A stretch of DNA of 64,000 bases from Lates calcarifer (lineage: Eukaryota; Chordata; Actinopteri; Centropomidae): NCBI RefSeq assembly GCF_001640805.2, contig NC_066852.1, positions 2,067,245-2,131,244 on the forward strand, written 5' to 3'. Positions within the stretch are counted from its first letter, which is position 1, and the number at the start of each line of letters is the position of its first letter. The notes beneath the pieces are model-generated. The model worked only from the letters and a program-made list of their open reading frames with translations. It was not told the DNA's origin and made no database searches. Positions 50,801 to 60,520 of the stretch are shown piece after piece. Position numbers and translations under genes: made by a program.

Positions 50801-53272
50801 TGACGTTTGGATGAAAGTAAAAGGCTGAAACACATCTTTCTGTGGCTGACTATACAAACACGTGTTTTTTAACCAATGACTGACCGTTGGTTGGTTGACT
50901 TTTATTTCACTGTACTCATTTCATCTTTTCAGTGACTGGTAAGAATGTTGATTTTTTGCCTGGAACCACTGATGTGCAGTTTTAGCCTCTAGAGTACAGT
51001 TTATTATGTAGGTAGCTGCAAACAAAAGCAGGTCAGCAGGAAACATTAGAGTCATTAAATGTCAGTGTAATTAGCTAGTTAGCCACTACAGAAACCCTCA
51101 GGTAAACATGCCAGTGTTTATAAATTAAAGCTGTGAAACCATGATATCTTGATTGTGACATTTTACAGTTTAAAAATAAACTTGTCACTGCTTTTCAGTG
51201 GAAAGAGTGTGTATGTTGTCACTTTCTAAAACACTTCAAGTCTATTTCGGTTCTTTTGTACTGTTACATATCTGCTTATACAAACACGCCGATACTGATT
51301 GAAATATCAGCTTCTACATCGGCCTGGCTGATTCATCAGTTGTGCTCTTAAAAAAAATAATAATAATAAAAAATCTCTCTTCCCTCAAGTGAACAGTGTG
51401 AACAATAAACTCACTTCATGTTCTCCAGATGAAACAAGGAAACACCAGTTTATAAATACCTTTAGCTACAGTGGGTGCTATTTATCTTCTTTCACACCTT
51501 CCCGCCCAAACATTTACCAACAAAGTTTCAAGATCTGTGTGTCATCAAATAGCTTCTATCTTTTATTCTGTACTGAGACAGCTTTGTCTTTCAGTACAGA
51601 GATATGAGTCTGTGTGCATGTGTTTTTTTAATGAAACATTATAAATCACAATGTGTCAGTGCTTACCAGGTTGACATTTCTTGCAGCACAGGTTAGATTC
51701 ATCTGGCTTGTACACTCTTGATTGGTTGTGACAGTTTCCTTCTGAGTTCGCCTCATAGCCCTGAGAACACACCTACAGGAAAGTGAGAAAAGATTTATCT
51801 TCTGCTGGTCAGATGAGGACAGTGGAGAACATAAAGCCTTTTCTCATAACATTACAATCTGCTTTAAGGTTGCTAGAAGGGGGGTGGGCTTGGTCGTTCA
51901 GGTAAACTCAGTAATTTTGAAATGACTAAAGTGGAAAATGTCTGCAGACCAAATATGTATCTGCTAGACATTTTTCCTTGAAATGCACCTGCTCTGAGGT
52001 AAACCTATTAATAAGGACAGTAATTTTAAAGTCAACAACTTAGTCAGTGGCTGACGGGCGAAGCAGACGAGTCGACAAATGTCTGGTTGAGTCTTTCATA
52101 TGTTAAACAAGAGCTTAAAGTAGTACCTGACCACCCACACCTGCGCCCACTTTTTCCCTTATGGTAATGCTCCTGGCTCGAGCTGCAGATATAGCCAAAC
52201 AGGCAGCCATTATTCTGAAATTGTAGGAGGTGCATTTCACCTCCACAATATCGCTCTTCTCTGTGGGGGCCCTCCACTCGAGTACTCACATGCATCCATG
52301 TTATAATTTAGGTACGAGCTCACTCTCACGCCCCATGACCAACATATCAGAAATACAGTAACCACAGCACTGGTGTACTGGGAAGGTGCACAGCACAGTG
52401 GCTGTTCGTATACCTGTCCTGTGCACAACCTTGAAACTGTCTAACCACAGTACCCTCCAATGACAAGCAAAAGTATGAATATGCTGACAGGAGCAGAGTA
52501 TTTCTCGTATTACAGGAAACGGAGGCGGCAACCTAGAAGCCCTCGGTTCCGAAGCGCATACTTCTTCTGAGGTGTGACCACTGATAGCAGAAGGGGAGCG
52601 ATGATACAGATAAACCCTTAGGAAGCCTCACATTATTAATTACTGACAGTTTATGGCTAAAGAACAATGTGTTTTTTTCCTTTTTGGCCAAAACAAATCC
52701 TCTTTTACAGAAACGCACAGTGATAGTGAAAGACAATAGAGAGAGTTGCTACATCATTTCAGTACTTGGTGTCTTAACCCTGAGATATTCAGTCTGAAAC
52801 TGCATCGGATGCCAGACACCCGAAACCAAATATTCATAGCGCTTCACCACACTACAACTGTGCGCTAAATCTCCACAGTACGACTCGCTACTGCAATGTA
52901 ACATCGATACACTCAGGACAAAACTGATATTGATACAGAAAAGGGGTGTTAGGACCGGTTTAAAAGAAATGAGAAATAATCTTTGCCAACTTCAGGGCAA
53001 CTGACAAAAGTTTTTCTTTATAGTAACAAGATAAACGTGTTTACATGGCAGAAATATCATCTGACACATTTCCATAAACTGATTTTAAAAGAGCCTGTTG
53101 CTTCACATTCCCTAGAATTAATTCAAGTAAGTAAGAGCTAAACTAACAATTCAAACCTGAGCAGAGTCTCTGATAAACACGGCACGACAGACTGGAAAAA
53201 GTCAGACACAAAGCCTACCTTGATAGTGTGGGCATTCAGCAGAACCAGTAGTACAAGTACAATGTCCTTCAT
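47271..53272 (-). CDS. tnfrsf1b: tnfrsf1b, TNF receptor 2
   Basis: Type I membrane receptor for TNF that signals through TRAF2 rather than a death domain. Nine coding exons: 53272-53219, 51772-51667, 49774-49649, 49536-49378, 49183-49090, 49012-48786, 48695-48603, 48406-48348 and 47801-47271. All junctions are GT-AG and in phase, giving 482 codons. Order: signal peptide (1-17), cysteine-rich domains (about 19-197), Thr/Ser-rich stalk (to about 255), TM helix (about 258-281, with a run of Ile), cytoplasmic tail without death domain. Diagnostic matches to human TNFR2 are [16 protein letters not shown] (human GFGVARPGTETSDVVC), DPCRPHRDCHG, and [12 protein letters not shown] in the tail. The human TRAF2 site (SKEE) is not conserved, but PQQE at 462-465 fits the TRAF2 consensus. 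The minus-strand neighbour miip supports orthology, since TNFRSF1B and MIIP are close together in human. No lesion seen. Confidence 0.93.
47802..48347 (-). other. tnfrsf1b: tnfrsf1b intron 8
   Basis: GT-AG intron of 546 bases. It contains an inserted interspersed repeat at about 48130-48300 and a poly-C run near 47982-47990. Confidence 0.6.
48130..48300 (-). mobile_element. Teleost repeat with 'ACAGGTGTTCCTA' end, copy 1
   Basis: The right end TGTGTTGAATTGCACGAGGC then TGTACAGGTGTTCCTAGTGA is a decayed reverse-orientation form of the repeat whose other copy starts CACTCAGTGGTCACTTTATT at 61347. The interior (CAGAACACCACCACC) also corresponds. Confidence 0.5.
48348..48406 (-). CDS. tnfrsf1b: tnfrsf1b exon 8 (juxtamembrane tail)
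   Basis: 59 bases encoding [19 protein letters not shown] after a split Asp codon. Acceptor TTCTCCCAG, donor GTGAGT. Too short to stand out as an ORF. Confidence 0.85.
48603..48695 (-). CDS. tnfrsf1b: tnfrsf1b exon 7 (transmembrane helix)
   Basis: 93 bases encoding [20 protein letters not shown] then [11 protein letters not shown]: one hydrophobic helix followed by a basic stop-transfer stretch. Acceptor GTGTTAG, donor GTAACT. Confidence 0.9.
48786..49012 (-). CDS. tnfrsf1b: tnfrsf1b exon 6 (end of the cysteine-rich region and stalk)
   Basis: 227 bases. It begins with [20 protein letters not shown], which completes the last cysteine-rich domain. About 55 residues of Thr/Ser/Pro-rich stalk follow, a likely site of O-glycosylation and shedding. 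Donor GTATGT. Confidence 0.9.
49090..49183 (-). CDS. tnfrsf1b: tnfrsf1b exon 5 (cysteine-rich domain)
   Basis: 94 bases encoding [20 protein letters not shown] then [10 protein letters not shown]. Closely parallels human TNFR2 [20 protein letters not shown]. Acceptor TTCTCAG, donor GTGAGT. Confidence 0.93.
49378..49536 (-). CDS. tnfrsf1b: tnfrsf1b exon 4 (cysteine-rich domain)
   Basis: 159 bases encoding [40 protein letters not shown] and [12 protein letters not shown]. The Cys spacing and GFGV motif match TNFR2. Acceptor AACCAG, donor GTACAG. Confidence 0.93.
49649..49774 (-). CDS. tnfrsf1b: tnfrsf1b exon 3 (cysteine-rich domain)
   Basis: 126 bases encoding [33 protein letters not shown] and RSCNRCKE. 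Acceptor TTATTACAG; the donor GTCAGT is weak but is the only one keeping frame with exon 4. Confidence 0.88.
49775..51666 (-). other. tnfrsf1b: tnfrsf1b intron 2
   Basis: About 1.9 kb of AT-rich intron with an A-rich (AAT)n run near 51351-51370. No exon or clear transposon recognised. Confidence 0.55.
51667..51772 (-). CDS. tnfrsf1b: tnfrsf1b exon 2 (first cysteine-rich domain)
   Basis: 106 bases encoding [20 protein letters not shown] then [15 protein letters not shown]. The CCKKCQPG motif matches CCSKCSPG of human TNFR2. Acceptor TCCTGTAG, donor GTAAGC. No ATG, so not called as an ORF. Confidence 0.9.
51773..53218 (-). other. tnfrsf1b: tnfrsf1b intron 1
   Basis: About 1.4 kb with no additional exon. 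The open frames at 52044-52736 are not bounded by splice sites and have no domain. Confidence 0.55.
53219..53272 (-). CDS. tnfrsf1b: tnfrsf1b exon 1 (signal peptide)
   Basis: Eighteen codons, [18 protein letters not shown], then a GTAGGC donor. A charged start and Leu/Val core make a typical signal peptide. Context GAGGCAATGA is acceptable for initiation. It joins exon 2 in phase 0. Confidence 0.85.
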
Positions 53273-53420
53273 TGCCTCTTTAAAGCAAATTATAGACTGT
53301 AGAGCAGACCAGCCACCAGCGTGAGCACTGCACTGTTCATTTTAGAAAGGCGGGCCGACAGTCTGTGCATACAGGAGCAATTTCCTTGAACCGAGCCGAG
53401 TGTTTGGAGGAAGGAAACGA
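53273..53420 (-). promoter_or_regulatory. tnfrsf1b: tnfrsf1b 5' UTR and proximal promoter
   Basis: Upstream of the start codon the minus strand holds a short upstream reading frame (53340-53290, 16 codons, beginning ATGAACAGTGC) that would be translated if the transcript starts right of 53340. Further up, AAGGAAATTGCTCC has NF-kB/STAT-like character. No TATA box is clear. The start site is unknown. Confidence 0.35.
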
Positions 53421-56400
53421 GCAGGCAGGCTTTAACCCACATTCACTGATGTGATGTGAATAAGCATAATGAGCTGAGGCAGAGTTTAGGTTAAGAGCTG
53501 ATAGCATCCTTCCACACTATTGACAGCTGATATATCTATTGCATATATATATATATATACATATACATATAGTTTGTTTTAGTTTGACCTGTGGCTGAGA
53601 GATGATGAACAGATACAGTTTAACATGTTGAAAAGTTTTCATGTTTCCTTTAAACATGTTAAACATGATCATGTTTTATGATTGAACATAGAATCAAACT
53701 AGAATTAATTTGACATAACAGGAAAAGACTCTTTAACATCAGATACAAAGTGCTCTAATATACAGTTACAAATATACAATTTTAAAAATACATGTTCCCT
53801 TTTAAAAGGACACGCCTTAATCTTCACTGGTGCAGCCAATAAACACTGTTCTTTTTTTCACAGCAGGAAAAACAGGTGGATCTAACAGCATTAATAATGG
53901 CTCAGTTCCATTAAACCAACCATAATGACTAAAAGCAACAGCAGGGGTCGTCTGACTGCTAATTTAAATGGGATGTAGCTGTTGTTGCTGTTATTGATTT
54001 CACCTGTGCTTTTCCTGCTGGGACATTTCAGAGTGTGTGCTGTGAGAAAAGGTCTGCAGGGTTTTGGAGGCACATCATTTATTAAATGTAGATTGTGTGT
54101 AGTTGAGGGGTTTCAGTCTGGAGAGTAGTTGGTATTGTTGCAGTGTAACACCTGCAGTATTCAGTAGAAAAGCACTCTTCCCACGGGTGGAATTCAGAAT
54201 GTAAAGCCCCTATATGATCAATTATTACGATAAGTTGTTTGTATTATGAGGTGTGAACTGGTGGGAAATGTTCAGTGCTGTTTTTTTTTTTGCAACAGAA
54301 TTATGTTACTCCCAAAACAGGAAGTGGACTCAGATGGACTTTCTCTTCTTGTTTAGAAACAGTCCAGTCCAGATGTACTTTAATCTCACTGAACCAGACA
54401 TTGCTTTCAAGCATTGTTATCGCAGTTTAAAATAATCAGAACACAAACTTCTCTTACTGGGAACTGACTCATGCTGCCTGCATTTTAAACTGTGGATACA
54501 GGACACTGCTGATTGTCACATTAGTGATTAGAGAAATCACATTTCAACCTCAAACCCAGTGGAAGCTCTCTGTGACTGTGGCTGCCTGCAGTTGACATCG
54601 CGTCAGTGTCACTGAGCGAGGCACTTAAACCCACTTCAACCACTACTACTGTATAGTTGTCAAATCCTGTGCTCTTATATCTGCACCACAGTGCTGCAAA
54701 CGCTGACAGCCTGCCCAGTTTAATGCCCATGTGCTTTGCTGTGTTTGTTCCTGTGTGAGGTGCTGACATTTCACAATAAAGTTTCCCCTCCCACATCCTC
54801 AGCATTTCCCTGGTACTCAAGTAAAACAGTAGCAGTCCTTGTCTACTGTTCTCGCTATGTTTATGTCTGTAATATTAAATAACTTTAACTATGTAAGTCT
54901 GAAGCGCCTTTAGATCAAACCTTCAGTCTTTAACTGGGTTTGCTGCAGCAATATAAAACTCTGCCAGTCGAAGTGAAACCTGTTTGAAGGTTTGGTTGAA
55001 ACCTGTTTTAAGGTTTTTTATGTTTTGGCCTACTTTCATGTGTTGGAGCACTGTTCTTGGATCCTGTACTTTACTGCTGACTAATTTCTAAATGTACAGC
55101 ATAATGGTTCAGATTTTTTAATGACAGACGTGAAACTTGGTTGAGTCAGGTATGAATATACTGTCTGCTTTAATTATTTTCTGAAGCTCCAACTTTATTC
55201 TGTAGCAGCTCAGTGCTGACAATTCAAATCATTGTCTGTCTGTATCAATAGTATTATTATGCCAAGACAGTGACGTTCATCACAGTCTCTTATCACTCTC
55301 AAACGAGTTTCAGATCCTGTTCATTTCCTCGCCAACCAGTGGCTTCTTTGAAAAGTTCATGAACTTCAGGAAAGACATTTTTATGTAATATAAACTATAG
55401 TTAAGCATCAGGTCTCAGCCAAGTCTTCAGTGTTGGATTACAGTTTACTGACCAAGATCTTTGTCTTGAAAATGAGCAGATGAAGAAAGAAAAAAAAAAA
55501 GGTAAAAACATGAGGATCTGAAGATATGTAATGAGTTTCAGGAGCATCATTTCCCTTAACAACAGCCTGTGGTAAAATCAATTGTCGTATCATAAAGCCT
55601 CATCTTACACAAAGCTTTACTCTGGTATCACAGCATCCTGGCTCTAAGATGTCTATCTGTTAGATAACAACACGCTGATGACGGAAGACGATTTTCTTTG
55701 AAAAAGCCGTCTATGCCACAGAAACATCAAAGTATTTCAGCTTTATAACACAGCAGGATGAAATATTTCTGCTGATCTTGAAAAAAAATTTAAAAAGCAA
55801 GAAAATTAGTGGAAGTGAAGGAAACTGGGTTCATGCCATTCATTATTTTTGTTGAAAACGCCCTGTTACATTTCGTACACTATCTAAGCTCTTCAAATAC
55901 ATTGGACTGCACGGCACATACTGGAAAAAGTAGTGTCATAGGTGGGATGGCTACAGTATCTGACATTAAGTATAGGTGGTTGTGGTTTCCTGAGAACTGA
56001 CACATCTGTACATTACAAACTGCCTTTGTTTCTACTCAGACTTCACAGTCCAACAGTAAGGAAGTCTCAAAGGAAGTTAAAAACAGAAGTATGCGCAAAC
56101 CTGGGAGCCAACACAAACAGCTGGATAGGGAAACACAAATGGGCGTCTCTGAGCAACGGAGATGATTCACAATGACTTCCTTAATGTTGTGAAATCTACA
56201 GAGTAAACTCAAATTTAACCTTTGCCGTGTAACTCTGCATGTGATAAATGTCTTCCCTTTCCACTGTGGCGTAAGGTTATGATCTCTTGCTTCACAAGGC
56301 TGCTGACAGTCACATGTGGAGCCTAAGTCTGGTCAGAAAAAAAATGAAGAACTAACTCAAAGCATTAAATGTGCTGCTCTGTCAAGTAAATTAATCACAT

Positions 56401-56718
56401 TTTATTAAACTAGCATGCTTTAAATCACATTATGTATGAATAAATAAACAACCTAACATTAAACATCTCATTTACCAGATATATGACAGAGAAGCATTAT
56501 TCTGATAAAGTGTTTACAAAAGAAGATGTTAAGAAAATGGGAAATCATGCTTGGTGTTGTCAAGTGTCTGACAGGAACTACAGCGACCACTTAAAAATAG
56601 ACATTTGGTTTGTCAGCACACTGGGTAAGATGTGTTCCCTAGTCTTTTTTGGGGAGAGAGGCGCTGGAAATTGTGACGAGCCAAGAGTGACACATTTGAG
56701 ATCTGGTTGGAGAAGTGG
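53421..56718. other. Intergenic region between tnfrsf1b and miip
   Basis: About 3.3 kb without a recognised gene. It has an AT dinucleotide run at 53543-53558, A-runs near 55490 and AT-rich unique-looking sequence. A last small exon of miip could hide here (see miip). Confidence 0.5.
53543..53570 (+). repeat. (AT)n microsatellite
   Basis: ATATATATATATATAT followed by ACATATACATAT, in intergenic DNA. Confidence 0.85.
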
Positions 56719-56850
56719 TTACCAGACGCCTTGGGCACAGAGAGATCCTGAAAAATAACATAACCATCGTTGGAGAGCGGTGCCATCATTTATTTTTATT
56801 ATAGTAATAGTTTCACTTTGTGATACAGTAGTAAGTCTGCAGTGTCTCAC
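56719..56850 (-). other. miip: miip C-terminal read-through or intron/3' end
   Basis: If the GTGAGA at 56850-56845 is not used as a donor, the frame continues 43 codons to the stop at 56721-56719, with low-complexity TITIIKIND. Two minus-strand AATAAA signals (56800-56795, 56794-56789) lie inside that read-through. This argues that the message ends here, or that this is intron. Confidence 0.35.
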
Positions 56851-56970
56851 CTCCAGTCCCTTGTCCTGTGACCCTGTGCAGCTCTTCGTATTCAAGCTGC
56901 TCTGCAGATCGAGGCTGCTGGGCGGAGGCAGGATGCTCTGACCCGTGTGCAACCAGCCTGAGAGACAGTG
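56851..56970 (-). CDS. miip: miip exon 8 (HCLSGW block)
   Basis: Begins CACTGTCTCTCAGGCTGG after acceptor CTTCTCCAG. Encodes HCLSGWLHTGQSILPPPSSL then DLQSSLNTKS, aligned with human HCLLGWDIFPP...NLDLWSS. The 3' boundary is tentative. Confidence 0.85.
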
Positions 56971-59875
56971 CTGGAGAAGAGTGAAGAGATCCACAAGGAT
57001 GAAAAGAGACTGTGGAGCACTGATAAAATGTGTAATGTTAACTTTGACCAAGTGTTAAGATGGCTAAAATCATCATGCAGAGGGCTTTCCCATTTGGAAT
57101 TCTTACTCACCGATGGTAGCCCCACGCTATCAGAGGGGTCAAAGCTGCATCGCCGATGAGCTTTGTACTTGTAAGGTGGCAGGAGGGTGGAGCGAGGGAT
57201 GCTGACCCTTAGAAATAAAAATATAAGAGGAAGAGGAAGTGTATTTTAAACTCTATAAAAATCTAGTTAGACTGGTGATTGTAACAGCAGTCTTTTAACT
57301 GACTTGACCACATCTTACAGCACAAGAGAAGTCACAGAGATGGTTTTGTCTCATCAACCAGTCATATGATTTTTGATACATGAACTAACTCAAAATACAT
57401 TTGAACAAAATGAGACTATTACAATTACTAAACTATTGCTATGACTATTGGAAATTTTGACCTCTGGGAATCCTTGGGGATGTCTGAATCCACTGCCCTG
57501 GTACATCACCCTTGTACTTTACTTTGTGTTTAAAGCAACAAACACTACAGCTGTAGGAACCATTATCTGTGTGCAGTTTAAGTGGACATCATCATTACCT
57601 GATAAGAGCAGGCTCAGCAGGAGTGTGAGGGTGGGAGGATTTGTGTCTTTTGCACACAGGGCAGGTCTCCTGAGCGTGAAGCGGGACCGGGAACAGTCTG
57701 CTGTTAATCCTGTAAGAGAATGTACCTGGACGAGAGGCGAAGCAAGCAGAGACGAGAGTTACTGCAGCTGTCAGGGAAGGAAGGGAGTAGTAGTATTCAA
57801 GTAAACGACTCATCTTACATTGATGAGTGTCCGCGTTAGCTTCTGGGTCATCTTCGTTTGTTAGCAGCGGCAGCCCTGAACGGTTCTCCTCAGAAAATCT
57901 ATGAGGAGAGCTAATTAATAGTGATTTAATGAAGCAATCACCAATCACAGGTAACTTTGATTAATGTGATGAGTCACGAGTGCAATCAAGTGAGAGGCAC
58001 TCACTCTGCTTGTGGGCTGTGGACACACTCGTCTTTATGGAGCGATCGAAACACGTGCAGGTCATTGAAGAACTCGTCAGGGCGCTCTATCAAGGAGTCC
58101 TCGGCATCCAGGACTCCTTAAAGGATAAAACACAAACATAACCTGTTAGAGCTCCTTTAGACAACTATGTGTTTGAAAGAGATGTAAACAGAGAGACCGA
58201 TGAGAAGTACCTGCTATCCAGTCATATCCAAGTAAGGGCTGTAAATGATGCCTGTCAGTGGTGGGTACCTCTTCACGTTCATCAGACTGAAACGTGACCC
58301 GACTCTTCACATCCCTCTACAAAAACAAACAGTGAACAGAATTTGTAATCAGCGTGTTCCACTTCAATTATTTCCAGATACACCTTTTCTGTGGCGTTCA
58401 TAGAGACTCAACACATGACAAATATAAAAGCCCTCTGCAAATCTGCTGTTAATGGGAAGCTCATTGAAAAAACATTAAACTCAGCATGTTAGCCCTGTTG
58501 TTTCATCTGTGTCTCCCCCCGAAACTCTAAAGAGACATCACTTACTGTAACAGCTCCAAAAAGCAGCTCAATCAGCTTAATCTAAGTTCCATGTGGACTC
58601 CAGAAGTCTAAAAATAAACTTATCTCTTCTACTTCCTCACTGGTTAAATATACACCCCAGCAGCGCTCTGACAAATGACTACTGTAAAGTGTGACTGATC
58701 AGATGTCTAATGTTTATGTTGTCATCATTAGTGATCATTAGTGACGACAACATAAACATTAGACATCTGGACACGTAATACAATTAGATGGCTTCAAACC
58801 CATTTTTTATATTGAAAATGTTGCTCTAGGACGACTGATGATTCTTTTAAGGTGTAAAATGATGAAGAGATTGGGTTTTCAGTGAGCTTCAGAGGATCAT
58901 CTATGTTTCTTTTGCTTACCTGTTCTTTGCTGTGATTTACTAAACAGGACTTGGTCCTGTGTGGCCTCGTGTCCTGTAGCCTGTCCTGGACTGGAGGATG
59001 TCCATCCCTGTCTCTGAAAATGTCTGATGGGTCTGTTCGTTGAGTAGTTTCTCTTTCATGTTTGGAGGGCAAAGATGGTGTGGAAACAGTGCGCCGGATG
59101 CCCGCTTGTCTCTCACACGTATCTGATGGAGATGAGGAAGATCAAATTTCTCTATCAGTCAAGATTTCTTTACTTGCACACAACAGGATGTGGCTGTGCA
59201 GACGTAAACTATCACCACAAGGTTGTGCAAAACAAACAAACAAACACATGAAAACACAATCAAGGGTCAAATCAGAATAAAAGATTATACAGTTTTATCT
59301 AACTTGAAAAAAAATTTCAACAGCATACATCATCTTATTATGAGACCCAAACTGTACACCCTGAGAAACAGCTGACAGCTCCGGAGAAAGCTGGTAAGTG
59401 GAGCTTGAGTCAACAAGTTACTGTACTGACTTTAGCTAGCTACGTGTTTTGCAGTATATACACAATGGGGAGTCAAACTAAAAGGGTGATAAAAACTTTA
59501 TATCCACGCTTTGTGTTTGATGTGGTGTTTGGATTAGCTCAGTGATGCTTTATCTGGAGAAAAACAGTCTTATCTGGTGGTTAACTAAACCGATATCTGC
59601 AGACTTCTTTTATGCATTCAGTCTCGGATGTACAAGGTTTAACTACCCGCAAATCTAACGGTATTTTTTGCCAGGGCGGCCCTGGCAGAACCGTGGTCTC
59701 CATCGGTCCGGGTCACCATTTCCTCTCTGCTTTCCTCTGCCTCGCCCTCTCTCTCCCTCTTGCGGCCCTGACTGCAGCCGCTCATCCGGTCCAGTTTCTG
59801 TCTCTGCTGCTTCAGCTGCTTCAGTAAATCTTTGTTGCGCTCTCGTAAAGCGTCCAGTCGGTCTGTGGAGGACAT
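56851..59875 (-). CDS. miip: miip, migration and invasion inhibitory protein
   Basis: Miip (IIp45) is a cytosolic/nuclear protein that restrains cell migration in mammals, binding IGFBP2, HDAC6 and Rac1 pathway partners. Exons on the minus strand: 59875-59647, 59122-58920, 58316-58211, 58116-58005, 57898-57819, 57725-57599, 57207-57111 and 56970-56851. All junctions are GT-AG and in phase, giving at least 358 codons (human 388). Start context is AAAAAAATGTCC. Residues 4-30 are a short charged helix (DRLDALRERNKDLLKQLKQQ), like the human N-terminus. Diagnostic blocks: LLGYDWIAG (human YLGYDWIAG), YRINSRLFPVP (human YRVNRRLFPVP), CPVC, VSIPRSTLLPPYKYKAHRR then CSFDPSDSVGLPS, and HCLSGW. The C-terminus is uncertain: after GLE either a GTGAGA donor leads to an unseen last exon, or the frame reads on to 56719. 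It lies 3.4 kb upstream of tnfrsf1b, a neighbour pair also seen in human 1p36. Confidence 0.92.
57111..57207 (-). CDS. miip: miip exon 7 (VSIP block)
   Basis: 97 bases encoding VSIPRSTLLPPYKYKAHRRC then SFDPSDSVGLPS. This is the most conserved stretch versus human ([20 protein letters not shown]). Acceptor TTCTAAG, donor GTGAGT. Confidence 0.93.
57599..57725 (-). CDS. miip: miip exon 6 (zinc-ribbon-like block)
   Basis: 127 bases encoding TFSYRINSRLFPVPLHAQET then CPVCKRHKSSHPHTPAEP. Human has CVYCYRVNRRLFPVP...CRLC, two Cys pairs. Here the second Cys of the first pair is Ser (CTFS). Acceptor CGTCCAG, donor GTAATG. Confidence 0.9.
57819..57898 (-). CDS. miip: miip exon 5
   Basis: 80 bases encoding FSEENRSGLPLLTNEDDPEA then NADTHQ, an acidic linker. 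Acceptor CTCATAG, donor GTAAGA. Confidence 0.85.
58005..58116 (-). CDS. miip: miip exon 4
   Basis: 112 bases encoding VLDAEDSLIERPDEFFNDLH then VFRSLHKDECVHSPQA. Human counterpart SLDTSS...[24 protein letters not shown]. Acceptor CCTTTAAG, donor GTGAGT. Confidence 0.9.
58211..58316 (-). CDS. miip: miip exon 3 (LGYDWIA block)
   Basis: 106 bases encoding RDVKSRVTFQSDEREEVPTT then DRHHLQPLLGYDWIA. RVTF and LGYDWIA match human MIIP (PRVTFSEES...YLGYDWIAG). Acceptor TTTTTGTAG, donor GTACTT. Confidence 0.93.
58317..58919 (-). other. miip: miip intron 2
   Basis: GT-AG intron of 603 bases that contains the perfect foldback at 58700-58769. No exon inside. Confidence 0.65.
58700..58769. repeat. Perfect 24-bp inverted repeat (hairpin) with duplicated 10-mer loop
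   Basis: The arm 58700-58723 (CAGATGTCTAATGTTTATG, then TTGTC) is the exact reverse complement of 58746-58769. The 22-base spacer is two direct copies of ATCATTAGTG plus AC. It lies in miip intron 2. There are no transposon hallmarks, so it looks like a local rearrangement such as template switching. Confidence 0.95.
58920..59122 (-). CDS. miip: miip exon 2
   Basis: 203 bases encoding TCERQAGIRRTVSTPSLPSK, HERETTQRTDPSDIFRDRDG and so on to LVNHSKEQ. A Ser/Arg/Asp-rich, probably disordered segment, poorly conserved as in other MIIPs. Acceptor CTCCATCAG, donor GTAAGC. Confidence 0.85.
59123..59646 (-). other. miip: miip intron 1
   Basis: GT-AG intron of 524 bases. Nothing further recognised. 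Confidence 0.6.
59647..59875 (-). CDS. miip: miip exon 1
   Basis: Start ATG at 59875-59873. 76 codons plus one base, ending NTVRFAG-donor GTAGTT. Encodes the N-terminal charged helix followed by a Glu/Arg-rich stretch. Confidence 0.88.
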
Positions 59876-60070
59876 TTTTTTAAAGTTTAAACTGAGTTAA
59901 ATTCACGTTTGTCTTACTGGAGGTGAAAAGTTTGGCTCCTTTGTGAATTGAACCCGACGCCATAACAACCGCGTTGACAACAATGATCTGATTGGCTGCG
60001 AACGTTCTACTCGTCAGTCCGCGTAACTGCCCGAGCATTTTCTTAAAGTGACAGGCACACACTTAATTCA
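59876..60070 (-). promoter_or_regulatory. miip: miip promoter and 5' UTR with CCAAT box
   Basis: Upstream of the miip ATG the minus strand carries CCAATCAGAT (59995-59986). This NF-Y type box, 111-120 bases before the start codon, lies in a CpG-richer patch. No TATA box is apparent. Initiation most likely lies between the box and the ATG. Confidence 0.45.
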
Positions 60071-60439
60071 AGCGATAGGACATGACGTTGAACAACAGGA
60101 GGCGCTATTTGCTCAATTAGACACCACAAACAGTCCTAAAAACACTGTGCAGTACAGGCAATGCTGATTAATTAACTGATCAGGATAAAACACAAATAGT
60201 ACATGTAATAAAAATAGTATGTTATTACATTAACATTTTATTATTACAAATGAATTAACGTGCAAACAGCATTCAAATGCTGCAGCTGGTCAGATACTGT
60301 TGTGTGATGTATAACCATGCATCATATTTTAGTAGCTGATCACAGGGTTTGTAGTTAAGTTGTTATATAAATGCAGTGGAGAAAAAACAGGTTGCAATAT
60401 TTTTCTTGATGTAGAGAAGTGGGGAGGATCAAATGGGAA

Positions 60440-60520
60440 TACACCCATCAAGTACAAGTACCTTAAAGTTGTAGCTTGAGTATATGTACTCAGTTACTTT
60501 CCACCATTGGTTAATAAGGA
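60440..60520 (-). mobile_element. Teleost 'GGTGGAAAGTAACTGAGTACA' repeat end
   Basis: On the minus strand it begins CCAATGGTGGAAAGTAACTG then AGTACATATACTCAAGC. Same family as 9444-9620, opposite orientation. Only one end is recognisable. Confidence 0.55.

Noticed and set aside
59880..60038. 53-codon frame ending five bases before the miip ATG, considered as a uORF or separate small gene
   Set aside because: The CCAAT box lies inside it, so transcription probably starts after its ATG. The peptide is not recognised.
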